64,000 nt of DNA from Paraniabella defluvii (GCA_019316985.1 CP079215.1:5146001-5210000), one strand, 5' to 3'. Counted from the stretch's first letter, positions 1 to 10,235 are shown. Notes: generated by a model from the letters alone, not told the origin. Program-made: numbers and translations.

Positions 1-1210
1 GCTCCTTTTTCTGTGGGAACCTGCCCGTTTATATTACGTTCGAGAAAGTTAGCCCAGTTACCCGGATATCGTGCTTCAACATCTACTTTTATTTCTCCCT
101 CTTTCAGCACCCTTTTGGGAAGTTCATTTTCAGTATAGCCAACTACGGTTATGGGGTTTAGTTTGCGATACCGCCCGCTGCCTGTAAGGTATTCGGCGCT
201 CACTGTATGTTGTTTTTTTGCTTCTGCATCTTTAACTTTTACCGGAATAGTATCTTTTCTACCATGAAGAGGTTCCGGATTTACCAGGTTAAGGATAGCA
301 GGTTTAGCGCCTTCCGGTTCTTTATTCATTTGCAAGCCGTCGGGTACCATTGCGGTAATCTCTTTTCATAGGTGAAGGCAAATAACGCAATGGCCGTTAT
401 TGCAACAGGTAATACCAGTAGTTTTCTCAGCCACTGGTATTGTGGTTTTTTAGATGATGTTAGCATAGTAATTCTTCTTTTTAATTGATTATGAAAAAAT
501 GGATTGATCAATTGCTGATGCCTGCCTATCGCACGCATCAGCAGCAGCTCGGCATAGGAGCCAGTATCACTGTTAGCCGCTGCATGCTGGTCGGCTAAAA
601 ACTCCTGAATGGTTTTTACTTCCTTCCTGTATAAATAGAAGAAGGGATTGAACCAGAAAATACTTATAATAATTTCCATGAACAGCAGGTCCCGGCTATG
701 TTTACTGCGTATATGGTACATCTCATGCTTAAACATATGAATACCTTCCGTAGATTCCAGTGGGGTGCGCTCATTCCAGAACAGCCATTTAAAGAAGGAA
801 AATGGAGCATCCGGGTGAGGCGTTTTTATAAACCGGATATCTTCAACCAACTCTGCATGCCCGGCCCGTTTAATGCGGATGACCTCCGAGATGGCTTTTA
901 CCAACCTGAAAAGCATCCATAACACAACACATCCGTAAATAACATACAGTAGTTGCGAATAGTCGAAGCTTTTTTTCACCGCAGTAACAACAACGGCTTC
1001 TCCCGTACTTACAAAAGCGTAAACAGGACTGGTATCTGTATCCTTTATTGTCACAGGTATTTTAAGCAACGGCAACAACAGGCTAAGCGCCATGGCTATC
1101 AGTAAATAGAAGCGGTTATACTGGTGAAATTTCTCGTTACGCAGGAAAAAATAATAGTAGGCATATAAAATGCCCGAACAGGCCATCATTTGTATCAGGT
1201 AGGTGATCAT
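1..1210 (-). CDS. M56 (BlaR1-type) membrane metallopeptidase with TonB C-terminal domain, copy 1 (3' end beyond window)
   Basis: Predicted integral-membrane zinc peptidase of the BlaR1/MecR1 (M56) type that would sense an envelope signal and relieve BlaI-type repression. The N-terminus (from 1210) has two hydrophobic helices. The zinc site is HEMYH followed by IRSKHSRD, with the usual downstream EFLADQHA segment. Near 335 the frame ends early after ALFAFTYEKRLPQWYP. The adjacent frame carries on through a Lys/Pro-rich linker into a domain with VDVEARYPGNWANFLERNI, the start of a TonB C-terminal (PF03544-like) domain cut by the left edge. A single missing base explains the break. It lies 16 bp downstream of a close paralogue and probably shares its operon and the one upstream BlaI. 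M56 identity is clear; the ligand is unknown. Confidence 0.8.
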
Positions 1211-1226
1211 ATAGCTGGTTTAGTAG

Positions 1227-2578
1227 TTAAGCTTCTGTAACCTGGAAGGTAATGGGTTGTTTACGATAGGCTTTTACCGGTTTGCCATTCATCATAGCCG
1301 GTTTCCATTTTCCCGATTGCTTTATAACGCGGATGGATTCCTGTTCCAACCCATATCCTACATTGGTTAGCGCTTTAACATCCGAAACGTTTCCTTTTGT
1401 ATCTACGATAAACTGGATAATGGTAGTATGAATTCCGACCGGCGCTCCATTGTCAACAGCCACCTGCCCGTTCAGATGCTTTTCTAAAAAGCTGCGCCAG
1501 TTACCGGGATACTTTGCATCAATTTCCACTTTGCTTAAAGCCCCAAGGCCTTCATTCTTTTCCCTCTTTTTATTTATGGCAGTAGGGGCTGACGTCTCCC
1601 GGGGAGATGCGGCAAAACCAGGTGTTAATCGTTGAGAATCGTTTGCGGCCGGAGTATCCCGGTCATTTTTTACATCAGCCATAGAACGATCCGTTGATGA
1701 CGGTGTGGCATCTTTCTCTTCGGTTACATTGCAGCTGATAATTACTACAGCAGCTGTTAATAATATTAAGGAACTGCTGCCAGTTTACGCAGCCAGGCAC
1801 AGGCCGGTTTTTTAGATGATGTCAGCATAAAAATTCTTCTTTTAATTTGATGATGAAAGAACGGATTTACCACGCGCTGATGTTTTACACCCATTGCACG
1901 CAGCAATAGTATTTCGGCGTAAGCAGCGGCGTTGCTGCTGGCAGATGCATTTTTATCGGCCAGGAATTCCTGGATGGTTTTAATTTCCTTACGGTATAAA
2001 TAAAAGAATGGATTAAACCAGCAAACAGCCAGGATGAGTTCAAGAAAAACCAGGTCGAAGCTATGTTTGCTGCGGATATGATACAATTCATGTTGCAGCA
2101 TATACCTGCCTTCTACCGAATCTTTATCGATGTTAGTATTCCAGAACAGCCAGTTAAAGAAAGAAAAAGGAGCATCAGGATGGGAGGTGTACATCAGCCT
2201 AACAGTGCCGGATGTGTCAACGGATGAAGCATTTTTGATTCGTACAATATGCAGGATGCTCAATGCTAACCTGATTAATGCTATTATTACGGGGATCGCA
2301 TAAATAAAATATACCAGGCTGAAGTGGGAATTATGACTACTACTTACAACGGTTATAGTTTCATTGGTACCTGCAAATGCATATATAATAGATGATGCAT
2401 TGTGGTCTGGTGCAAGATGTACGGGAATTTTGATCAGCGGCAGCACCAAACTTAATAGCATTGCCGATAACAGGTAAAACCGGTTGTATTGATGGAACTT
2501 TTCATTGCGCAGGAAACAATGATAATAGGCATACAAAACTCCGGAGCAGGCAATCATTTGAATGAGGTAGGTAAGCAT
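1227..2578 (-). CDS. M56 (BlaR1-type) membrane metallopeptidase with TonB C-terminal domain, copy 2
   Basis: About 450 residues once one frameshift is repaired. I start it at the ATG at 2578 (MLTYLIQMIACSG), immediately after the blaI stop. Two N-terminal membrane helices lead to the zinc motif HELYHIRSKHSFD and the EFLADKNA helix typical of M56 enzymes. The frame closes at 1766 after KLAAVP. Restoring one C there reads on through PLILLTAAVVIISC, a further hydrophobic segment, into a linker and a TonB C-terminal domain (VEIDAKYPGNWRSFLE, with GYGLEQESIRVIKQSGKW near the end). M56 plus TonB domain is a common Bacteroidota combination, presumably linking sensing to an outer-membrane receptor. 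It is strongly similar to the downstream copy, so this looks like a tandem duplication. Confidence 0.85.
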
Positions 2579-2582
2579 ACGG

Positions 2583-2947
2583 CTATTTTTTTGCTGACTT
2601 TTAATTTGATGCAACAGGGCTTCGAGCTCTTCAATACTTAAATTGTTTTCCTTTACCATAAAAGACACCACGTTGGTAAACGAACCTTCAAAATATCCCT
2701 TCACCATTTGCTTCATCGTTTTCTTGGAATAGTCTTCCTTACTGATAGCGGCTGCATACTGGTGTTGCCGGCCGAAAACATTTACGGTAACAAATTCCTT
2801 TTCGGTCAGTATCTTCAGGATAGTGGCCACTGTGTTCTGGTGGGGTTTAGGCACAGGCATATTATCCAGCAGCTCTCTTAAAAACTGCGGCCCGTTATCC
2901 CACAAAATATGCATGATCTGCTCTTCGGCCTTGGTAAGTTGTTTCAT
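2583..2947 (-). CDS. blaI: BlaI/MecI/CopY family transcriptional repressor
   Basis: About 120-residue winged-helix repressor. It opens MKQLTKAEEQIMHILWDNGP and contains the recognition region PKPHQNTVATILKILTEKEF, followed by the dimerisation helices (EDYSKKTMKQMVKGYFEGSF). BlaI proteins repress as dimers and are cleaved after their M56 partner is activated; the two M56 genes directly downstream fit that role. As read, the frame runs through the expected stop into the M56 gene. The junction is a run of seven A on the coding strand. An eighth A would give a TAG at 2585-2583, five bases before the M56 ATG. I regard the apparent BlaI-M56 fusion as a one-base error. Possible operator dyads lie at 3078-3113. 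Confidence 0.87.
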
Positions 2948-3077
2948 GTGTAATTTTTTATTTTACTTTTTTGCCACATGGAGTTTTGCATAAAAATTTT
3001 CATCGCGTTGGATATGAATTTGCTCGAAAATTTTTATGGTCCTTTCATAATTGAAATTTAATCTGACACCAAGTTAA

Positions 3078-3113
3078 AACTAATAATTTAGTTAAACAAC
3101 TATTTTTTTAGTT
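3078..3113. promoter_or_regulatory. Two tandem dyads AACTA-n6-TAGTT, candidate BlaI operator
   Basis: Two 16-bp inverted repeats, at 3078-3093 and 3098-3113, share perfect 5-bp arms (AACTA/TAGTT) around AT-rich 6-bp centres. Their starts are exactly 20 bp apart, about two helical turns, so two dimers could sit on one face. They lie between divergent blaI (start 2947) and the secreted-protein gene (start 3221). BlaI as the binding protein is inference from position and symmetry only; the arms are not the classical TACA/TGTA of blaZ. Confidence 0.45.
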
Positions 3114-3220
3114 ATAATTTATTCCCGTAAAAAAATGATTGAAAAGATGCTCATAACTAATTTATTTGGAATGCATTAATAAAAAGGTTTCCTTTGGGTA
3201 CTTCTAAACCAATTACAATC

Positions 3221-4258
3221 ATGAAATACACATTTCAACTGCTGTGTAGCTTAGTTTTAGCCATTACACAATACAATCTTACAAATGCCCAGGGAACCGA
3301 ACTTTTCGAGGGCGCTACTCCTGGCGCAACTTCGTTTACCAACAATGGTAAAACCTTTAACCTCGCTACCAATGCGCCGGCTTTTTTGTCGCTAATATTG
3401 CTGGCCTGGGTTATGGTCCATCCAACCGGTTCATACACCTTAACGACTCGTACGGGTCTGTTTCATCCATTTCGGTTCCATTTGGAACGTTTAAAATGAA
3501 TAGTTTTTGGTTTTACGTAACCGGGAATGCAGGACAAGACCCAGGCGTGCCCAATCCGGCAACCGGGCCTGGCTCGGTAACTTTCACCGGCAAGTTCAGG
3601 GTGCTACCCAATTCAGTTTTACGAAAACAACCGGCTTTGCCACTACATTCGCCTTACCGGGAAACGGGTTTGCATTGATCGATTTTGCCACGGGAGGAGG
3701 TACTAACAATACCAATGTATCAATAGATCAGCTGGAAATTACATTAAGTTCCAACTTCGACTACTTTGCCATTGATAACTTTAATTGGGCGCAGGGTGCC
3801 TTGCCTGTTACCTTTGGCCCGGTAGCCGCATCCATTTCCGGAGAAAAAGGCCGTGTTACCTGGCAAACGCTTTCGGAAACCAACAATGATCACTTTGAGG
3901 TGCAGGTATCAACAGACGGGAAGGCTTTTACAACCATAGCCTCTGTGGCGTCCAAAGCCCCGGGTGGCAGCTCTGATGATACGATCGCTTATGAAACCGG
4001 CTTTAACTTTAAAGACGCGGCTGCTATGGCTGGTATTTACATGGCGTCTTTGCTGTTCTTAGGAATGGCTCGTGCGAAAAGAAGGCGGCTCATCCTTGCC
4101 CTTGTGCTTATCCTGGGCATTACCGGCTGGCTAAGCTGTTCAAAAATGATAACGGTATACCCGTTGGCCCTGAAAAATACTACCTGCGTATAGCACAGGT
4201 AGATAAAGATGGCGGAAGGTCTTTCAGCAAAACAGTGGTAGCAGAAAGTGGTAACTGA
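3221..4258 (+). CDS. Secreted protein with C-terminal Fn3-like domain carrying an internal membrane segment and lipobox-like Cys
   Basis: About 345 residues after repair of three one-base gaps (T-run near 3386, TT near 3604, A-run near 4146). I start at 3221 (MKYTFQLLCSLVLAITQ), which gives a clear signal peptide ending NLTNAQG. The middle is beta-rich and unassigned. From LPVTFGPVAASISGEKG the sequence follows the Fn3-like module common near the C-terminus of secreted Bacteroidota proteins (VTWQTLSETNNDHFEVQVS). Between its strands TIAYETGFNF and YYLRIAQVDKDGGRSFSK is an insert holding GIYMASLLFLGM, a basic patch ARAKRRR, a second hydrophobic stretch LILALVLILGITGW, and LSCSK. Function is unknown. 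The insert is the odd feature: such modules normally contain no membrane segment. Confidence 0.65.
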
Positions 4259-4425
4259 TGCTACACATGCTGAGGTCTGGAAAGATGATAGATCAAAGTA
4301 TCATTGATTCTTTTGGAGTAGTAGAAAGGAGTGTAATATTAATGCCTGCCGCTCTCTCTATATAATGTTCGTTCCGGATTGCGCATTTTAGCTTATTTTG
4401 CACACTGTCAATTTTGAAGGAAATC

Positions 4426-5113
4426 ATGCAGCAGCCGATCATAGAAATTAAGAACGCTAATATTTACCAGGGGATAATTTGGTGTTGAAAGATGTAAATC
4501 TTACCGTCAGGGAAGGTGAATTTGTATACCTGGTGGGAAGAACCGGTACAGGTAAATCAAGCCTTTTAAAAACCCTGTATGGCGACCTGTTACTTACTGA
4601 AGGAGATGCAGTGGTAGCCGAATACCAGCTTAAAAATATGCATTGGAAACAGGTGCCCTACCTGAGACGCAAGCTGGGCGTGGTGTTCCAGGATTTCAGG
4701 CTGCTTACTGACAGGAATGTAGCCAATAACCTGCGGTTCGTTTTAAAAGCAACGGGGTGGACAGACAAGAAGCTCATCGACGATAAAGTAAATGAAGTGT
4801 TAGAACAGGTAGGCCTGCAGCATAAGGCCAACAAAATGCCTTATGAAATGAGCGGCGGTGAACAGCAAAGGGTAGATATTGCACGCGCGTTATTGAATAG
4901 TCCTAAACTCATACTGGCAGATGAACCCACCGGTAACCTCGATCCGGTAACTACAGATGAAATCATGAACCTCTTGCTGTCGATTGCCAAAGAAAGCAAT
5001 GCAGCGATTGTAATGGCCACCCATGATTATGCAGTAGTAAAAAATACCCTGCCCGGTTAATAAAAACAGAAGGAGGGAAGGTGATAGATAACGCTACCAT
5101 AGATAATCTATAA
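4426..5113 (+). CDS. ftsE: Cell-division ABC transporter ATP-binding protein FtsE
   Basis: ATPase of the FtsEX complex, which couples cytoplasmic ATP hydrolysis to periplasmic wall hydrolases at the division site. Visible motifs are Walker A GRTGTGKSS, Q-loop VFQDFRLLTDRNVANN (the FtsE-typical form), signature MSGGEQQR, Walker B LILADEPTGNLDP and the switch histidine in MATHDYA. I place the start at the ATG at 4426 (MQQPIIEIKNANIYQG). One G is missing near 4473, and one A is missing near 5042; repairing the second gives the natural tail RLIKTEGGKVIDNA and a stop at 5113. About 229 residues, normal for FtsE. It converges with and overlaps the next gene by 20 bp. No ftsX is adjacent. Confidence 0.9.
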
Positions 5114-6220
5114 AGCGCTGGATATTTTGATCGTTGTTGTAACGGTTGGCCAGCAGCCGCTTTCGTAGCAGGATCTCCTCTTCTTCAAAGGGCAGGTAAT
5201 ATAATTGGGAGATAATAGATGCCAGCGCGTTGGCGGTAGTTCCTATATGACAGGCTTCTTCCAGGCCGGTGCCTTCTACTACTGCAGGTGTTGTAATACA
5301 ATGGCGTCCTTTATACAACGCATGCACCAGCTTTAAGCGGCTACCCGTAATATTTTTATGAAAACCGGGTAATATATTGATATGCGCTTTTTGCACCAGG
5401 TCTTCCATTTCCGATTCGCTGGGATTACTTACCAGGCAGGTATTCTGGCAAAGCCCTGCTGCCTTCTGTACACTTTTGGGCGGGTTTTTGCCGGCGATGA
5501 TAAAAGGAATCCTTACCTTATTGAATACGTTGCTGAGTAGCCATAAAGCGGCTTTTTCATTTTCAGGTACCGATAAATTTCCGTGGAAAAGGCATAAGCT
5601 GCCCATACCGGTGGGACAATCTACTTCCTGCCAGCTGGGAAATGCCGGAACCAGTTGTACATTGCTAAAACCCTGTTCTTCAAAGCTCTGCTGATCTTCT
5701 TTACACACGCAGGCATACATGCAATCTGCAGGCAGGGTGGAAGTATATTTCTTCGAAAGCAGGCTTTCGGCCAGGTAAAAGGTTTTCTTGGCCGGATTGA
5801 TGGTACTGCGCGCAAGCTCGCGGTAATGAACAGATTCCTCGTTATGCATACGCACACAGATCTTCCGGCCCTCTTTTTTATTTCGTTAATAATACCCGTG
5901 GTATGCAAGCCTTCCAATAGTACAGGGTGATTGTCTTTATTCAGGTTTTCGATCAGCGATTGATTACAGCGGGCATTTACAAAAGCAGGGGTGCTGAGAG
6001 AGAGACAATCCAGCGTGTCCTTTTTAACATAAGATTGCACCGTTTCGCAATACCTGCCCAGCTCGGCATTATAGCATTTCTCGTCAAACCTGAAATAATG
6101 CAGGTGTATCTTAATTCCCTTTTTATGAAACGATTTGATCCGGTTCATCATATCGATCGATCCGCCGCAATTCGCAGGACAGGGAACATCCAGGCACACA
6201 ATATGTAAATACTTATCCAA
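5094..6220 (-). CDS. GT4-like glycosyltransferase (GT-B fold)
   Basis: About 375 residues once one frameshift near 5885 is repaired. The N-terminal half starts YLHIVCLDVPCPANCGGSID, the usual opening of GT-B enzymes that act on nucleotide sugars. The C-terminal half has FHGNLSVPENEKAALWLL, FIIAGKNPP and NILPGFHKNITGSRLKLVHA, corresponding to the donor-binding lobe. Donor and acceptor cannot be told from sequence. No ATG is available at the conserved N-terminus, so a TTG at 6220 (or an upstream ATT) is the likely start. It ends inside the 3' end of convergent ftsE (20 bp overlap). A long repeat-bearing intergenic region lies upstream. Confidence 0.75.
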
Positions 6221-6299
6221 AATAATTTATAATATCAAATACTCTTTTCAAACAAACCCTTGTTTTTGAATAGCCGTAATACAACAACCGTTCTGATCA

Positions 6300-6740
6300 A
6301 ATTGTTCGGGCCACGCAAGATATTAAAAATATCACTTCTTACCTTCGGGTAAAGCAGCCGGCTGTCCGGGTGTTTATACCTTGGGCGGTGCTCTTACTAA
6401 CCACAAGTGTTGGTTATATTTTCGTTAACCAGTTCAAGTTGCCGGTGAAAAACACCGGCAAAGGCAAAAATATGGCAGACGTTTATCTGTCTGTCTCATA
6501 GTAGTTGACGCCTTAGCTGGTGTTTTACCCAGCGCCGGGCCTCGTATTTTCGCAACACCGGATTTGCCGGTGAAAACACCGGCAAAGGCATTAAAATTAT
6601 CACTTCCTACCTTCCGGGAAAACAGCTGGCTGTCCGGGTTTTTGCGCCCTGGTTGGTGAGAATATCAAACACAAGGAGTTGCGTATATTGTCGCAACCAG
6701 TGCAAGCTGCCGATGAAAACGCCGGCAATGGCATTAAAAA
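6300..6740. repeat. Diverged intergenic tandem repeat with three hairpins
   Basis: This non-coding stretch holds imperfect direct repeats. Two units, about 6322-6465 and 6590-6730, align with few gaps over roughly 140 bp, sharing TATCACTTC, ACCTTC, GGCTGTCCGGGT, CACAAG and AACCAGT. A third, more degenerate unit lies between them. Each unit ends in an inverted repeat: TTGCCGGTG-A5-CACCGGCAA at 6439-6461, the same with A4 at 6564-6585, and a degenerate form at 6707-6728. It sits in the 3' untranslated region of the receptor gene and upstream of the glycosyltransferase. Function is unknown; it could be a REP-like element or a structured RNA. Confidence 0.6.
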
Positions 6741-6766
6741 ACGCGGCAGATAAAGTTCTGCCGCGT
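6735..6766 (-). terminator. Rho-independent terminator of the receptor gene
   Basis: Perfect 10-bp stem ACGCGGCAGA/TCTGCCGCGT (6741-6750 and 6757-6766) with a 6-base loop. On the minus strand it is followed by a T-rich run (complement of TAAAAA at 6735-6740). It lies 33 bp beyond the receptor stop codon. Confidence 0.8.
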
Positions 6767-6798
6767 TGTAGCCCGGTTATAATCTATATTATTCTATA

Positions 6799-9421
6799 TT
6801 ATTGAGGCATACCCTGCATACCACCCTGCATACCTTCCTGTTCGGCCTTCAGGTTTTTACGTTTCAGCAGGAAGCATCAAATTTACCAAACCGGTACGCA
6901 AAATTAATGCTGAAGAACTGCTGATCTCTTACGCGGTACTGGTGCTGGTTAAAGAAACCTGCTGTGGTATACACATCGTTTACCCGCGTTTTAAAAATAT
7001 CGCTGCCGCTTAAAGTAACCGAGGCCGCTTTATTTTTCAGGAACTCATATTTTAAAGCCACATCTATTCCGTAAGTAGGCATGCTGTAACCCTGTGCATT
7101 ACCGCTCACATTACCGCCAAAACCACCACGACCGCCACCACTGTTGCTGCTGGCCCCTGACCCTCCGGGCGCTAATACTGTTTTCGAATTATAGTCCCCG
7201 AAACCTGTATGGTAAAATTCTTAGGCAGCTTAAATGTATTATTGATCTTTGCAAACCAGCTATACATCTGCTCGGCTGTAGGTATCGAAGGATCATCTAC
7301 ATTGATCTTGGATGTATAAATATTAAGGTTGGTGGTAAGATCCCACCATTGGGTAGGGGCGTTTTTAGACACCGCTTCAAAGCCGCCTACAAAGCTGGAA
7401 TTTGCATTTAAAAATGTATTCACAATAACCAGTTCATCCGTTAAAGGATTGGTTTCCCTGGCCTGGTACCGGGTAATCAGCCCATCGGTATGTTTGTAAT
7501 AGGCCGAGAGGATCAGGTTATTGGATTTGTCGAAATTCTTGGAATAAGACAGCTCCAGTGAGTTGGTAAACTCGGGTTTCAGGTTGGGATTACCCCTGCT
7601 CAGGTTTAAGGAGTCGGAATAATCTACAAAAGGAAATAACTGGAAGAACCCGGGCCTGTTAATACGGCGACTATAATTCAACTGCAATTGCTCCGATTGA
7701 GACAATTGCTGGGATAAGAATATGCTGGGAAAAAGACTCGCGGGATAAGATATTTTAAAGTTGTTTTCCGTAGCATAACCGGCACCCGAAAATACACGGC
7801 CGCTATACTCCGAGCTTTCGAGTCTTAAACCCACCTGGTAGCCGAATTTTTCACCGATCTTGCTGGAGAAGTTACCATAAGCAGCATAAACCCGGTCTGC
7901 GTAATCAAATTTGGCCGATAATTCAGGCGTTTCTAAAAAGCTTCCGTTGGCAAGTCCTCTCGAAAGAATATTCTGGCTGTAAGTCTTCGTCTGGTTAAAG
8001 CGTACGCCGGCTTCCAGCTTCGATTTGTCGGTCAGCGGGTTGGTATAATCCAACTGGGCGTTTATGCGTTCATTATTGCCTGCACCTTCCTGCAATTGCC
8101 TGGAAGTACCGGTTTGAGGGCCGCTGCTGATGGCAAACAGGTTATTGGTGAGCAGGTTTTTGCTTTCGTTCCTGCTTTTATTGTACTGGCCGTCGGCGGT
8201 TAACTGGTGCCCGTTTTTCGGAAAGTTATGTACAAATCCCAGGGCGCCGCCTTTCATATTAAAATGAAAATTGGCATCGGCGGTACGTAATATCCTGGAA
8301 CGGATATCGCTTCCTGTTGTTAAAGTATCTACAGTAATGGTACTGTTGGTAACGTTGTCGAACTTACCGTCAACCGTCATACCCGACAGGGTCAGCGTAT
8401 TGCGGTTATCGAGGAAATAATCAAAACCTGCACGGGCAAATAAAAACCGGCCGTCGCCTATTGCACGGTCTGTTTGAAATAAATTGATCGTTGTATCATT
8501 CAAAAAAGTATTTCTTTCGGTAGTACCGTCTGAAATGGTTTTACGTTGATTGTAACCGATATTGGCAAACACGTTAAATTTTCCTGGCGTACATTCAGGT
8601 TGCCCCAAAATTATACCGGCCCCGCTCGTCAATACCTGCGCGTAATGATCCATTATAACCTACGGTGCGTGTTTTCTTTAATACAATATTCAGGATACCT
8701 GCTGTGCCACCTGATGCATCGTATTTGGCAGAAGGGTTGGTGATCACTTCCACGCTGGCGATCTGATCGGCCGGTATCTGGTCTAAGGTAAGGGTGGTAG
8801 GGCGGCCATCTACAAAGATCTGCGGGCTGGCATTACGTACGCTGATATTACCATCAATATCCACGTTTACAGACGGTACATTTTTAATACATCAGTAGCA
8901 GTACCCCGGCAGAAGTCAGGTTGTTTTCCACATTATAGATCTTCCTGTCGATGCCCAGTTGTACGGCTGGTTTGGACGCGGTAACAGTTACTCCCGAGAG
9001 CACTTCGATATCCGTTGCCAGTTTAATATTGCCCAGGTCTTTATCCAGGGCAGCCATAATGGTCTGCATATCCGGCTTGCCGCCCGCCATCATTTTCGGA
9101 TCAATAAAAGAAAACCTGCGGGTATGGGTTTTATGACCTACGCCTGATATTACCAGCTTGTACTGACCCATGGCGGGTATATTCTCCAGGCGGAAGTCGC
9201 CGTTAGGGGCGGTAAGCATACCGGTTACCAGTATATCTTTGGGGCTTTGGTTGCCGAGTCCATTTTTGTCTGGTATACCTGTATAGATGCAGCTTCCAGG
9301 CCTTTGCCGCTGGCAGAGTCTACTACTTTACCGTAAATAGAGCCCCGGGCATTTGTCCGCCACCCTGGGCCATTAATGTGGCCGTAAAAAGCATCGCCAG
9401 GGCCGTCAAAAAATATCGCAT
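6799..9421 (-). CDS. Outer-membrane beta-barrel / TonB-dependent receptor family protein with N-terminal carboxypeptidase-regulatory domain
   Basis: About 873 residues after repair of several one-base gaps (near 9350, 9240, 8900, 8595, 7180-7110 and 6875). The start at 9421 gives a signal peptide MRYFLTALAMLFTATLMAQ. Next is a carboxypeptidase-regulatory-like fold (GKVVDSASGKGLEAASIQVY, GDFRLENIP), then a plug-like region (PSVNVDIDGNISVRN, IFVDGRPTTL, IASVEVITNPSAKYD). A long barrel follows, with GYQVGLRLESSEYSG and YSRRINRPGFFQLFPFVDY, matching the outer-membrane beta-barrel family PF14905. Such proteins are outer-membrane transporters of unknown substrate. The last residues are a Gln/Gly/Met-rich tail (EGMQGGMQGMPQ) beyond the final barrel strand. 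No SusD partner is adjacent. The terminator is at 6735-6766. Confidence 0.82.
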
Positions 9422-9534
9422 TGTCAAAAAATTTAGGGTTTGACGCGAAAAACCCTGTAACTTGTACCAATCATAGTTTTTTATTATAAGCGCCTCCAAT
9501 CCGGTATGAATGGGAATATAACGCTATGAGATGT

Positions 9535-10087
9535 TTAGGTGAGTATATAAAACAGCAGCAGGTTGAGTAAGCCGGTTAAAAGCCCCAATAACAATCCGGC
9601 CAAAGCAAATTTTTAGAAGCGCCCGATAGCTTTTCTTTCAGTAAAGCCGTCATATCTACCCGCGCTAATTCATTTTCCACCGCCTGCTTTATGTTAAGGG
9701 TATTTTTAAAATCGCCAACGATGGTGCCCATTACTTTGGGAAACAATGCCTTTAGCTGGGTGATAAATACCTCTTTGATCTTATCGGTGGTTTTATTGCC
9801 CACGAACATGGCCAGCATGGGTATTTCCTGCGGGAGCTTTACCGTTAAAAACTCGTCGATATGCGATTCTATCATGGGCATCGCTTTTTCTACCAGGGCC
9901 GCATCGCCGATCTTGTTTTCTATTTTCGAAAAGGGTAATAACCGCTCCGCCTGTTCGCCCAACAGAACGGCTATCGCATTTTTACGGGCGGGCCAATAGC
10001 TATTCAGGAAGTTGTGGTAAAGGATTCGGTTAAAGATCCAGCCTATACATGCAGATACCAGGGAATTAAATAAAGCCAGGGGTTCAT
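9535..10087 (-). CDS. DUF445 family membrane protein
   Basis: About 183 residues after repair of two one-base gaps (near 10045 and 9603). The start at 10087 gives MNPWLYLIPLVSACIGW, the conserved N-terminal membrane segment of DUF445 proteins. The central part is soluble and helical (KIENKIGDAALVEKAMPMIE, FVGNKTTDKIKEVF). The repaired C-terminus, ALAGLLLGLLTGLLNLLLFY, is a second membrane helix. That gives a two-helix inner-membrane topology with the middle on one side. Family function is unknown. It follows tRNA-His in the same direction, separated by a terminator hairpin. Confidence 0.72.
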
Positions 10088-10105
10088 AGCGAAATTGTTA
10101 TAAAA

Positions 10106-10137
10106 GCAAAACCCTGAACATACATTCAGGGTTTTGT
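10106..10137 (-). terminator. Terminator hairpin downstream of tRNA-His
   Basis: Perfect 11-bp inverted repeat AAAACCCTGAA/TTCAGGGTTTT (10108-10118 and 10125-10135) with a 6-base loop. A/T-rich arms flank it on both sides, so it could act in either direction. It directly follows the tRNA on the minus strand and precedes the DUF445 gene. Confidence 0.75.
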
Positions 10138-10215
10138 TGGGGTGGATGACCGGGTTCGAACCGGCGACCCTCAGAACCACAATCTGATGCTCTAACCAAC
10201 TGAGCTACACCCACC
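10138..10215 (-). tRNA. tRNA-His (anticodon GTG)
   Basis: The reverse complement folds as a full cloverleaf. The acceptor arm is GTGGGTG paired with CATCCAC, with the extra 5' G(-1) characteristic of tRNA-His at 10215 opposite C73. The D-arm is GCTCAGTTGGTTAGAGC. The anticodon stem-loop has loop TTGTGGT, giving GTG. The T-arm contains GGTTCGAACC. The 3' CCA is encoded (10138-10140). Confidence 0.96.
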
Positions 10216-10227
10216 GTTTAAGGGCTG

Positions 10228-10235
10228 CAAATGTA
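10228..10235 (-). promoter_or_regulatory. Bacteroidota sigma-A -7 element (TAnnTTTG) for tRNA-His
   Basis: On the minus strand this reads TACATTTG, an exact match to the Bacteroidota -7 consensus, 12 bp upstream of the mature tRNA 5' end. No clear -33 TTTG is visible at the usual distance. Confidence 0.55.

Noticed and set aside
698..922. Open frame antisense to the M56 gene
   Set aside because: It is the opposite strand of a clearly conserved M56 coding region and has no features of its own.
1766..2947. Continuous BlaI-M56 fusion protein
   Set aside because: The junction is a seven-A run; one more A gives the normal BlaI stop five bases before a good M56 ATG. Both halves have full normal length, so a missing base is more likely than a true fusion.
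6400..6728. Compensatory base changes between repeat units, as proof of a structured RNA
   Set aside because: The inner stems of the two best units (TGGTTA/TAACCA and GTTGCG/CGCAAC) pair in different registers when the units are aligned, so they do not count as covariation.
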